From assembly GCA_042090305.1 (NCBI GenBank), contig JBELJQ010000003.1, positions 7,981-71,980 on the forward strand: a stretch of DNA of 64,000 nt. Reading direction: 5' to 3'. This stretch comes from TMED13 sp042090305 (GTDB lineage Bacteria; Pseudomonadota; Alphaproteobacteria; Methylaequorales; Methylaequoraceae). Made by a program: the position numbers and the translations under genes. Each line of letters starts with the position of its first letter. Position 1 is the first letter of the stretch. Under the pieces are notes generated by a model, which saw only the letters and a list, made by a program, of their open reading frames with translations, was not told the origin of the DNA and made no database searches. Below are positions 9,397-17,126 of the stretch, piece by piece.

Positions 9397-11706
9397 TTAA
9401 ATAGGGCCATTTATTTTAAATTTTGACTTCTCATTTATTAGGGATATCGAAAATTGTGAATGTTTATTTAGCTTCTTAAAAAGATAATTAGAGCTAAAAA
9501 ATTTATTTAATTGATTTGTCCGTATAAAGTGATTCTTAACTTCTTCTTCAGTAATTTTCATTAAAATATGTTCAGGTTCATACTTAAGAAGTGTGTCAAA
9601 TATATTATCGCTACTTATAAAATTTTTTTTTTTTTTATTAATATTATTTTTTGGCAACAAACCACTTATATAGGAAACTTCCTTAAAAACAGTTTTTGCA
9701 AGATGCGTGTTCATAAATTGAATTTCACTAAATTTAAAATTAAAAAAACTATCTATGATTTTTTTAAATCTCTCACATTTAGAATCTAGATATAAACCAA
9801 AAGAATAATCATTTAAAACATAACTACTAGGTAAAATTTTATTATAACTTAGATGGTCACTTATTAATTTTGATAATGTTTGATTTGTTTGACGGCCCAA
9901 AAAAGTATGAAAAAATAAATATTCCCCTTTTTCATAAGGAAAAAGTTCAATAAGAATGAGGTTTTTTTTGGGTATATCTGAATCTTCTTTCTGTTTAGTT
10001 AAAAATTTTTTTAGTTCATCTGGGAAATCATAATTATCCGACAGTATATCTAGAATTTCATCTGATAAATTTGCCCCAAATGATTGATTGCTTCCCAAAT
10101 ATACTGGAAATTTATCTGTTTTTTTTTTTAAACTTCTAACTTGGATCTGTTCTGATTCAATTGATATACATTTAACAGTAATTCCAGAAAAATTAAACAC
10201 ATCACCAGGCTTCAAAAAATTAATAAAATTTTGATCAACATTTCCTAATAGTTTTTTACCATTCATTACTTTAATTAATTCTGAATCTATAATAGTCCCA
10301 ATATTCATTAAAATATTTGTTCTAGTTTGATTATTACTAATAAAGTATTCACCTTTTTTTGTTTTAGTTAATTTCTTCCATCTATTATAGTTATTAAGAA
10401 CATAGCCACCATCATAGATAAAATTAACTATTCTTAAAAATTTTTTGTACTCTAAATCTTTGTATGGATAGGCTTTCAATATTTCTTTGTAAATGGATTT
10501 ACATTTAAAACCAAAATTACATGATAATGTAAGTAAATATTGACAAAGAACATCTTTTGCACCCTTTTTTTCTTTAATAATATCATATGTTCCTTTTTTT
10601 AATAAATTAATACATGCTTGTGTTTCAAAATATTCAAATTTATTGGTTGGAACAAGAAAAGCTTTTGAAGTACTGAAATACTTGTGATTAGATCTGCCAA
10701 CTCTTTGGATAAGTTTATTAATACTCTTTGGTGTTCCTATATGAATAATCTGATCGATATCCACCCAGTCAATTCCCATTTCCAAAGAGGATGTACAAAT
10801 TATTGCATCTACTAAATTATTTCTCATTTTTTGCTCAGCTTCAACTCTAACCTCTTTTGACAAAGAACCATGATGAATTACAATTTTTAAATCTTTATGA
10901 TCAGAAAAAAGCTTCATAAAAAGAATTTCTGCTTGAGCCCTAGTATTAACAAAAATTATTGTTCTTTTTTTTTTTAGTAGCTTATAAATTTTATACGACA
11001 TAAAATTACATGAATGACCATAATCTGGAATATTTGATGAATATAAAATTCTTATATTAAACTTCTTTTTATATTTATTATTTATTATCTTTGTAGCACC
11101 AGATATTGAAAGCCATTTTGATAAGTAATTTTGATTATTTACATTAGGAGAAGATGCTATTATTTTTAAATTATCATTTAAAGATATAATTTTTGTTAAT
11201 AATAATGAAATATGATCACCTCTTTTGGTGTTAATAATTTCTGATAGTTCATCCACTATGAAGTAACTAATACTTTTAAAAAAAGTAACTGATTCTTTTT
11301 TTGTCATAAGTAATGCTAATGACTCAGGTGTTGTTAGTAAAATATCAGGTTGATTGAAAAGCTGTTTGTTTTTAAAAGAATAGGATTCATCTCCTGTTCT
11401 TTTTTCTACAGTAATTTTTAAATTAAATCTTGCTAATAGTTCGATAAGATTTTTATGAATATCAGTTATCAAAGATTTTAGAGGTGCAACATAAATAATT
11501 TTTTTATCTAAACCATTTAATTTATCCAGTATTATTGGAAGAAAAGTAGTAATCGTTTTGCCAGTTCCAGTATCTGAAAAAATCAAAAAACTTCTAAATT
11601 TATCAGTTTCTAAATTTTTAAGAAAGGCCTTTTGGTAATCATAAAGTTTCCATCCTTTTTCATCTAAGAAATGATTAAAATTTAATTTTTTTTGAAATTT
11701 TTTCAT
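9397..11706 (-). CDS. Lhr-like DEXH-box helicase of the ligase-associated repair set
   Basis: Superfamily 2 helicase, 769 aa. Motif I is SDTGTGKT, with a PLKSL motif Ia, TTPESLALL, and motif II VDELSEI. Motif III is SSPN instead of SAT, followed by GSLSKEVRVEAE, CTSSLEMGID and motif VI QRVGRSNHK. This order and the Lhr-specific DEL- and GRSNH-type motifs place it in the Lhr/ligase-associated class. It is slightly shorter than the usual ~800 residues and has very AT-rich coding with many Lys codons. It is divergent from the exonuclease-ligase pair, with only 36 bases between. Confidence 0.88.
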   Translation of the reverse strand: MKKFQKKLNFNHFLDEKGWKLYDYQKAFLKNLETDKFRSFLIFSDTGTGKTITTFLPIILDKLNGLDKKIIYVAPLKSLITDIHKNLIELLARFNLKITVEKRTGDESYSFKNKQLFNQPDILLTTPESLALLMTKKESVTFFKSISYFIVDELSEIINTKRGDHISLLLTKIISLNDNLKIIASSPNVNNQNYLSKWLSISGATKIINNKYKKKFNIRILYSSNIPDYGHSCNFMSYKIYKLLKKKRTIIFVNTRAQAEILFMKLFSDHKDLKIVIHHGSLSKEVRVEAEQKMRNNLVDAIICTSSLEMGIDWVDIDQIIHIGTPKSINKLIQRVGRSNHKYFSTSKAFLVPTNKFEYFETQACINLLKKGTYDIIKEKKGAKDVLCQYLLTLSCNFGFKCKSIYKEILKAYPYKDLEYKKFLRIVNFIYDGGYVLNNYNRWKKLTKTKKGEYFISNNQTRTNILMNIGTIIDSELIKVMNGKKLLGNVDQNFINFLKPGDVFNFSGITVKCISIESEQIQVRSLKKKTDKFPVYLGSNQSFGANLSDEILDILSDNYDFPDELKKFLTKQKEDSDIPKKNLILIELFPYEKGEYLFFHTFLGRQTNQTLSKLISDHLSYNKILPSSYVLNDYSFGLYLDSKCERFKKIIDSFFNFKFSEIQFMNTHLAKTVFKEVSYISGLLPKNNINKKKKNFISSDNIFDTLLKYEPEHILMKITEEEVKNHFIRTNQLNKFFSSNYLFKKLNKHSQFSISLINEKSKFKINGPI

Positions 11707-11742
11707 TAAAAAAAAGATAATAGTTAATATATTAATTTAGTC

Positions 11743-12753
11743 ATGATTACAGAAAATTCTAGCTTACTACAAAAAAAAAGAGAGGGATTATATTGTATTC
11801 CAGGAGATTTTTTTATTGATCCACTTTTACCAGTTGATAAGGCATTAATTACACATGCGCACACAGATCATGCAAAGCCTAATAATAATCACGTTTTGGG
11901 GTTAATTGAAACTCTTGACGTAATGAAGATTAGATATGGAGTAAAGTACTCACAAAAGCCTCAAATTATTAAATATAATCAAACTTTAAGAATTGGAGAT
12001 GTTTATGTTAAGTTTTTACCAGCAGGACACATATTAGGCAGTGCGCAAATTCTCATTACGTACAAAGGTTATAAAGTTTTAATTTCTGGTGATTATAAAA
12101 GAAGACCTGATAAAACATGCCTTGAATATGAGCCCACTAATTGTCATACTTTTATCACTGAAGCTACATTTGGATTACCTATTTTTAAACATCCAGATGA
12201 TAAACTTGAAATAAACAAATTAATAGAATCATTAAAAACACACAATAATTTCATCCATTTGATAGGCGTTTATGCCTTAGGGAAATGTCAAAGGGTTATT
12301 TCTCTTTTGAGAGAAAAAGGTTACGATGATGTTATCTATTTACATGGAGCCTTGTCTAAAATTACTGAATATTACATTTCAAAAAATATTAAACTAGGGA
12401 AAATAAAAAATATAAAAGAACTTGATATATTTAATTGTAAAAACCAATTAATTTTATGTCCACCCTCGGCTTTAAATGATAGATGGTCTAGAAAATTTAA
12501 AAGAGTAATTAAAGGTTATGTATCCGGTTGGATGAATATAAAACAGAGAGTTAAACAAAAAAATATTGAACTTCCAATAATTATCTCCGATCATTCAGAT
12601 TGGTTTGAGATTATCAATACAGTTAGGGATAATAACCCCTCGGAGGTACTTATTACTCATGGTAGAGAGGAAGCACTAAATTATTATTTAAACTTAAATG
12701 GTTATAAATCTAAAGCTTTAAGTTTGCTAGGATTTGAGGATGAAGATGAATGA
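11743..12753 (+). CDS. Ligase-associated DNA exonuclease (metallo-beta-lactamase fold)
   Basis: Beta-CASP/SNM1-like nuclease, 336 aa. The metal-binding HAHTDHAKP motif is at residues 38-45 (HxHxDH). It is followed by LPAGHILGSAQI, SGDYKRRPD and, near the C terminus, SDHSDWFE and THGRE. It is the exonuclease partner of the ATP-dependent DNA ligase whose frame begins inside its last codons. Family members process DNA ends in the ligase-associated damage response. Confidence 0.9.
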   Translation: MITENSSLLQKKREGLYCIPGDFFIDPLLPVDKALITHAHTDHAKPNNNHVLGLIETLDVMKIRYGVKYSQKPQIIKYNQTLRIGDVYVKFLPAGHILGSAQILITYKGYKVLISGDYKRRPDKTCLEYEPTNCHTFITEATFGLPIFKHPDDKLEINKLIESLKTHNNFIHLIGVYALGKCQRVISLLREKGYDDVIYLHGALSKITEYYISKNIKLGKIKNIKELDIFNCKNQLILCPPSALNDRWSRKFKRVIKGYVSGWMNIKQRVKQKNIELPIIISDHSDWFEIINTVRDNNPSEVLITHGREEALNYYLNLNGYKSKALSLLGFEDEDE

Positions 12754-14314
12754 ATTTAGTCAATTGTTAGAAAATCTCCTAATAACTACTTCAAAGAAAA
12801 AAAAAATCAATTTAATAGTAAATTTTCTTCATGAATCAAATTTATCAACAAAATCCTGGGCTTTAACAATTTTAACGAACTCAATTAAAAATAAAAATAT
12901 ATACTACACAGATCTGAAAAAACTAATTAAAAAAAAAATCCCAGAACAACTTTTTGATTATTCATATGATTATGTTGGGGATTTAGCAGAAACTATTTCA
13001 TTATTATGGCCAACCCAACATTCTAATTACTCTTTTTCATTAGATTTATTTATGCAAGATTTTTATTTTTCTAATGATAAGAATTATTTAATAAATAAGC
13101 TTGAAGTAATATTTGATCGTTCCGGCCCGTCTATAATATTTGCAATTATAAAAATTTTAACTGGTAATTTTAGAGTTGGAGTTTCAAAAGGTTTAATCAG
13201 AGAATCTTTAATTAAGTATGGTTCAAGAAGTCCTGATGAAATTGATGAATATTGGCATGGATTCACTCAACCATTTAAAGATTTTTTTAAGTGGCTCGAG
13301 GGTGGTGAACTTCCTAAAAATATAAAAAAAGAAAATTTATTTAATTCATTTATGTTAGCAAAACCTATAGATGACAAAATTTTAACTCAGGAACCAAAAG
13401 AATTTATAGCTGAATACAAGTGGGATGGAATTAGGGCTCAGATTAATACATCACAAAAGTTTAAAATATTTTCTAGAAATAGTGAGGATATTACCAATTC
13501 ATTTCCTGAACTTATTATGAAAAATGATAATCACTATGTTTTAGACGGTGAGATAGTTATTAAAAAAGAAAATAAAATTTTATCATTTAATAATTTACAA
13601 AAAAGGATTAGAAGAAAGAATGTATCGAAAAACCTTCTTGTAGATTATCCGGCTCATTTTATTGCCTATGATATTATTTATTTTAATGGAAAAAAATGCA
13701 CAAACCTTAGTTTGTTAGAAAGAAAAAAATTATTAAATAAATTTTTTTCTTACTTTTCTAGTCGGAATTACTCATTATCACCAATCATACCTTTCTCTAA
13801 TTGGGAATGTTTAGAATCAATTAAATCAAACTCTCTTAACAATCATATTGAAGGTTTAATGGTCAAAAGATCATCTAGTTTATATGAGAAGGGAAGGGTT
13901 AGTAATTCTTGGTACAAATGGAAAAGAAAACCATTTATTATTGATTTCATCTTAATTTATGCCCAAAGAGGTCATGGTAAACGCTCTTCCTTTTATTCTG
14001 ATTTTACTTTTGGGTGTTGGGTTGATAACGGTCTTAAAGAATTGGTACCTGTCGGTAAAGCTTACTCCGGGTTCACAAATGATGAATTAGATAAATTAGA
14101 TAGATGGGTTAGAAGTAATACAGTTGAAAAATTTGGTCCAGTTAGATCACTTAAACCCGGTTTAGTTATTGAAGTTGCTTTTGATAATATTAATTTTTCT
14201 GAAAGACACAAGTCTGGTGTAGCTTTAAGGTTTCCAAGATTTAATAGAATCCGATGGGATAAACCTATCGAAGATGTATGTATATTACAAGATATTAAAA
14301 GTCTAATAAATTAA
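12746..14314 (+). CDS. ATP-dependent DNA ligase (LigB/cisplatin-type, ligase-associated repair)
   Basis: Seals nicks with ATP. From the chosen ATG it is 522 aa. An N-terminal DNA-binding domain is followed by the nucleotidyltransferase motif EYKWDGIR with the adenylated lysine at about residue 225. Next come LDGEIV, IEGLMVKR, and the OB-fold part with SWYKWKRK and GLVIEVAF. A TTG at 12734 and an ATG at 12740 are also in frame. I prefer 12746 because GAGG at 12736-12739 sits six bases before it. The overlap with the exonuclease implies coupling. Confidence 0.92.
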   Translation: MNEFSQLLENLLITTSKKKKINLIVNFLHESNLSTKSWALTILTNSIKNKNIYYTDLKKLIKKKIPEQLFDYSYDYVGDLAETISLLWPTQHSNYSFSLDLFMQDFYFSNDKNYLINKLEVIFDRSGPSIIFAIIKILTGNFRVGVSKGLIRESLIKYGSRSPDEIDEYWHGFTQPFKDFFKWLEGGELPKNIKKENLFNSFMLAKPIDDKILTQEPKEFIAEYKWDGIRAQINTSQKFKIFSRNSEDITNSFPELIMKNDNHYVLDGEIVIKKENKILSFNNLQKRIRRKNVSKNLLVDYPAHFIAYDIIYFNGKKCTNLSLLERKKLLNKFFSYFSSRNYSLSPIIPFSNWECLESIKSNSLNNHIEGLMVKRSSSLYEKGRVSNSWYKWKRKPFIIDFILIYAQRGHGKRSSFYSDFTFGCWVDNGLKELVPVGKAYSGFTNDELDKLDRWVRSNTVEKFGPVRSLKPGLVIEVAFDNINFSERHKSGVALRFPRFNRIRWDKPIEDVCILQDIKSLIN

Positions 14315-14315
14315 C

Positions 14316-14343
14316 TTGAAAGTTCTACTTATGTTCTTATAAT
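14316..14343 (+). promoter_or_regulatory. SOS promoter with LexA box for the umuDC operon
   Basis: TTGAAA at 14316-14321 and TATAAT at 14338-14343 are separated by 16 bases. Inside that spacer is GTTCTACTTATGTTC (14322-14336), an exact GTTC-N7-GTTC, the known alphaproteobacterial LexA operator. The expected transcription start, about seven bases after the -10, falls on or next to the umuD ATG at 14350, so the mRNA may be leaderless. Sequence match and position are seen; regulation is inferred. Confidence 0.8.
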
Positions 14344-14349
14344 GATTAT

Positions 14350-14742
14350 ATGTTTAAAGAAAAATATATTTCAACCGTTTCCGCTGGTTTTCCTTCTCCT
14401 GCCGATAATTACATAGAAGAAAAACTAAATTTAAATAAGTACCTAATAAGAAATAAAGAATCTACTTTTTTTGTGAGAGTCTCTGGTAATTCAATGATTA
14501 ATGTTGGTATATTTGATAATGATATTTTAGTTGTTGATAGATCATTAACTCCAATAAAACAATCAATTGTGATTGCCTCGATAGAAGGTGAGCTTGTAGT
14601 AAAAAAATTAATTAAGGATAATAAAAGTAGAGATTATTATTTAAAATCAGAAAATAGTGATTATCCTAACATAAAATTATCATCTCATTCAGATACAATG
14701 ATATGGGGGGTGGTTACATATACAATTCATAAGTTAATTTAG
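14350..14742 (+). CDS. umuD: UmuD-like SOS peptidase (S24 family)
   Basis: 130-aa S24 peptidase that self-cleaves with RecA help and then partners the UmuC polymerase. The N terminus has the cleavage site SAGFPSPA (Ala-Gly bond about residues 12-13). The nucleophile is in VSGNSM and the general-base lysine in GELVVKKL. It lacks a DNA-binding domain, so it is UmuD and not LexA. It is first gene behind a LexA-type operator and 15 bases before umuC. There is no Shine-Dalgarno sequence because the -10 ends only six bases before the ATG. Confidence 0.92.
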   Translation: MFKEKYISTVSAGFPSPADNYIEEKLNLNKYLIRNKESTFFVRVSGNSMINVGIFDNDILVVDRSLTPIKQSIVIASIEGELVVKKLIKDNKSRDYYLKSENSDYPNIKLSSHSDTMIWGVVTYTIHKLI

Positions 14743-14757
14743 TAAATAATTTAAGAT

Positions 14758-16071
14758 ATGATTGCTCTACTTGATTGTAATAATTTTTATGTTTCTTGTG
14801 AAAGGTTATTTAATCCTAAATTAAGCAATAAACCTGTTGTAGTATTATCAAACAATGATGGATGCGTTATATCCAGGTCTGATGAAGCAAAAAAAATAGG
14901 TATAAAAATGGGAGAACCTTTTTTTAAAATTAAAAAAACTGCAAAAGATTTAAAGGTTGAAATATTATCATCAAATTATTCCTTATATGCCGATATATCA
15001 GAACGAATTATGAGTATACTAAAAAAAAAATTTTCAGATGTTGAGGTTTATTCTATAGATGAAGCATTCTTTGGCTTAAACTATATTGATAAAAGAGAAA
15101 TTATCTGTTTTGAACTAGCAAATAAAATACTCAAATGGACAGGTATTCCAGTAAGCATTGGTATTGCTAAAACAAAGACTCTTGCCAAAATTACTAATAG
15201 AGTAATAAAAAAAAAAAATAACTATAAAAATATTAAGATCAGGTACCCCAACGTTCTAGAAATAAATTCTGATAATGAGTTAGATTATATATTAGAGAAT
15301 ACTCAAGTTATTGATGTTTGGGGAGTAGGGAGGAAGTTATCAATCTTTTTAGTTAATAATAATATAAAGAATGCATTAAGATTAAAAAACTCTAATGAAA
15401 GTTTTATAAAAAAAGAAAAAGGTATATTGATGAAGAAAACAATCTACGAACTAAGAAAAATAAAATGTTATAGTATAGAAAAAGAAACTTGCTACAAAAA
15501 ATCAATTTGCGTGTCACGATCATTTGGAAATAAAATTTATGAATATGAGCAACTAGAGAAAGCATTAAATGTATACGTCCATAAAGCTGTATTAAAACTA
15601 ATTAAAAATAAATCATTTTGTAGAGAAATCACAATTTTCATAAAAACCTCTAAATATAATAAAAAACCATATTCCAATTCTAAAACTTATAATTTACTTG
15701 AAGCAACTTCAGATTTAAGAATTATCTGGCAAGCGGCGAGAGATATGTTAAAATACATATTCTTAAATTCTTTAGCTTATAACAAAGCAGGTGTTATTCT
15801 ATCAGATTTCTCGGTTAAAGAAGAAACTCAACAATCATTGATAAATAATGATTTATATTATCCAAAAAATAATCAAATGAAAATAATGAAAATATTCGAA
15901 GATATAAATTCAAGATTTGGAGAAGGAAAATTAAGGTTATCTAGCAATTCTGAACATTCGTTATTTTATTCTAAAAATACAGACAAATCAAAATGGCAAA
16001 TGAAATCTGATTATCGTTCTGCTTGCTATACTACGAATTGGTATGATATACCAAAGGTCAAAGTGAAGTAA
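14758..16071 (+). CDS. umuC: DNA polymerase V catalytic subunit UmuC
   Basis: Y-family translesion polymerase, 437 aa, about full length. It opens ALLDCNNFYVSCERLFNP with the first catalytic aspartate. The YSIDEAFFGL palm motif, VSIGIAKTKTLAK, the helix-hairpin-helix VWGVGRKL and the UmuC-specific C terminus SACYTTNWYDIP are all present. It lies 15 bases after umuD in an operon with an upstream SOS box, so damage induction is expected. Confidence 0.95.
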   Translation: MIALLDCNNFYVSCERLFNPKLSNKPVVVLSNNDGCVISRSDEAKKIGIKMGEPFFKIKKTAKDLKVEILSSNYSLYADISERIMSILKKKFSDVEVYSIDEAFFGLNYIDKREIICFELANKILKWTGIPVSIGIAKTKTLAKITNRVIKKKNNYKNIKIRYPNVLEINSDNELDYILENTQVIDVWGVGRKLSIFLVNNNIKNALRLKNSNESFIKKEKGILMKKTIYELRKIKCYSIEKETCYKKSICVSRSFGNKIYEYEQLEKALNVYVHKAVLKLIKNKSFCREITIFIKTSKYNKKPYSNSKTYNLLEATSDLRIIWQAARDMLKYIFLNSLAYNKAGVILSDFSVKEETQQSLINNDLYYPKNNQMKIMKIFEDINSRFGEGKLRLSSNSEHSLFYSKNTDKSKWQMKSDYRSACYTTNWYDIPKVKVK

Positions 16072-16074
16072 ATA

Positions 16075-16290
16075 ATGGATGAAAAACAACAAAAAAAAAT
16101 AGCTTCATCTATAGTTTTAAAAGCAAGAGCAGAGTGCAGAGAAAAGAAAATAGATTCTTACGTAACCATAGGTGCATTTATAGATGAAATAATAAGGGAA
16201 CTGCTTACTTTAAACTCAGATGAGAAAGTAGCGAGTTTTCTAGAAAGTTTAGCCAAAAAAGTAAGGAGTGGGGTATATAGAAAGAAGTAA
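16075..16290 (+). CDS. Small uncharacterised protein, third gene of the umuDC operon
   Basis: A 71-aa soluble, charged, mostly helical protein that begins three bases after the umuC stop, so it is almost certainly cotranscribed with it under the SOS promoter. Sequence features are a basic N terminus, a central YVTIGAFIDEIIRELL helix and a basic end VRSGVYRKK. There is no signal peptide or transmembrane helix. I do not recognise the family. Tight placement suggests a role in, or control of, the translesion response, but this is inference. Confidence 0.6.
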   Translation: MDEKQQKKIASSIVLKARAECREKKIDSYVTIGAFIDEIIRELLTLNSDEKVASFLESLAKKVRSGVYRKK

Positions 16291-16689
16291 TCATTGAGAA
16301 TATTTATTGATTAACCTATCTAATACTTCATAGCGGGGTTCATCGTTCTTTATTTTTTTTAATAAATTCTTAGCCTTGGGTGACAATTTTTTTTTGTGAA
16401 ATAAGTGATAGTCTGATTTTAAACTTTGAGAGAGTACACCTTTCTTATTTTTTGAATATCGATCAGAAAGTTTATAAAAAGTATTCATTGATCTATGTGA
16501 GACATTTTTTAAAACTTTTAATTTAGTATTTTTAGGATAAGCACTATCTAAAGCCCTAACTTCTACTAAGCCATTTACAACGTATTTTTTTAACAATTCA
16601 TAAGCTTGAAATGAAATGATGTTCTTTTGCTTAAAAGAAGATTTATTTATTTGTCTTTTTGCTTTATTATATAGTTTGAATAAAACCAT
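16291..16689 (-). CDS. Uncharacterised basic protein
   Basis: 132-aa, lysine-rich soluble protein without signal peptide or membrane segment. It abuts the small SOS-operon gene tail-to-tail with no spacing. It has several predicted helices, for example SFQAYELLKKYV and SPKAKNLLKKIK. The basic character would suit nucleic-acid binding, but I recognise no domain. It may be lineage-specific. Confidence 0.5.
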   Translation of the reverse strand: MVLFKLYNKAKRQINKSSFKQKNIISFQAYELLKKYVVNGLVEVRALDSAYPKNTKLKVLKNVSHRSMNTFYKLSDRYSKNKKGVLSQSLKSDYHLFHKKKLSPKAKNLLKKIKNDEPRYEVLDRLINKYSQ

Positions 16690-16738
16690 TTAATCAATAT
16701 ACTGTATTTAAAATAATAATCAACCACAATATATAGAT

Positions 16739-17116
16739 ATGATAGAAGAAAGAATTAAATATTATTTAGAGAAGTTCAATCTAGACCAATTTATGATTTA
16801 CTTTGATAATACAATTCATTTATTTTTAATGTTCGGATTTCTTTTTGTTTGCTTATTTTTCCTGTTTATTTTTCTTTTTAAAAGTAAAAGAAAAACTATT
16901 ACCAAAAACACTGATATAAAACCAAATCTAGAGGAAATTATAAATAAAAAAGAAATAAAAATTAATGATGATAATGAATTTGTAGATGTTCTTGTCGCAA
17001 TTGAGGAAGAAATGTTAGCTGTCAGAGAGCTTTATGTAGGAGGTTACATTAGCAAAGGTGTGTATATTTCTGAGACAGATAGATTGTATGAAAAAGCTAG
17101 AGTCTTTGGTCTTTAG
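16739..17116 (+). CDS. Single-pass membrane protein with SHOCT-like C terminus
   Basis: 125 aa. A strong hydrophobic helix spans about residues 27-49 and is followed by a basic stop-transfer stretch (KSKRK). An acidic linker follows. The C-terminal ~35 residues (EEMLAVRELYVGGYISKG and onward) resemble the short SHOCT-type helical hairpin (L..L..L...G.I....F). Function unknown. It is convergent with uvrA, with 10 bases between. Confidence 0.5.
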   Translation: MIEERIKYYLEKFNLDQFMIYFDNTIHLFLMFGFLFVCLFFLFIFLFKSKRKTITKNTDIKPNLEEIINKKEIKINDDNEFVDVLVAIEEEMLAVRELYVGGYISKGVYISETDRLYEKARVFGL

Positions 17117-17126
17117 ATTTAATAAC

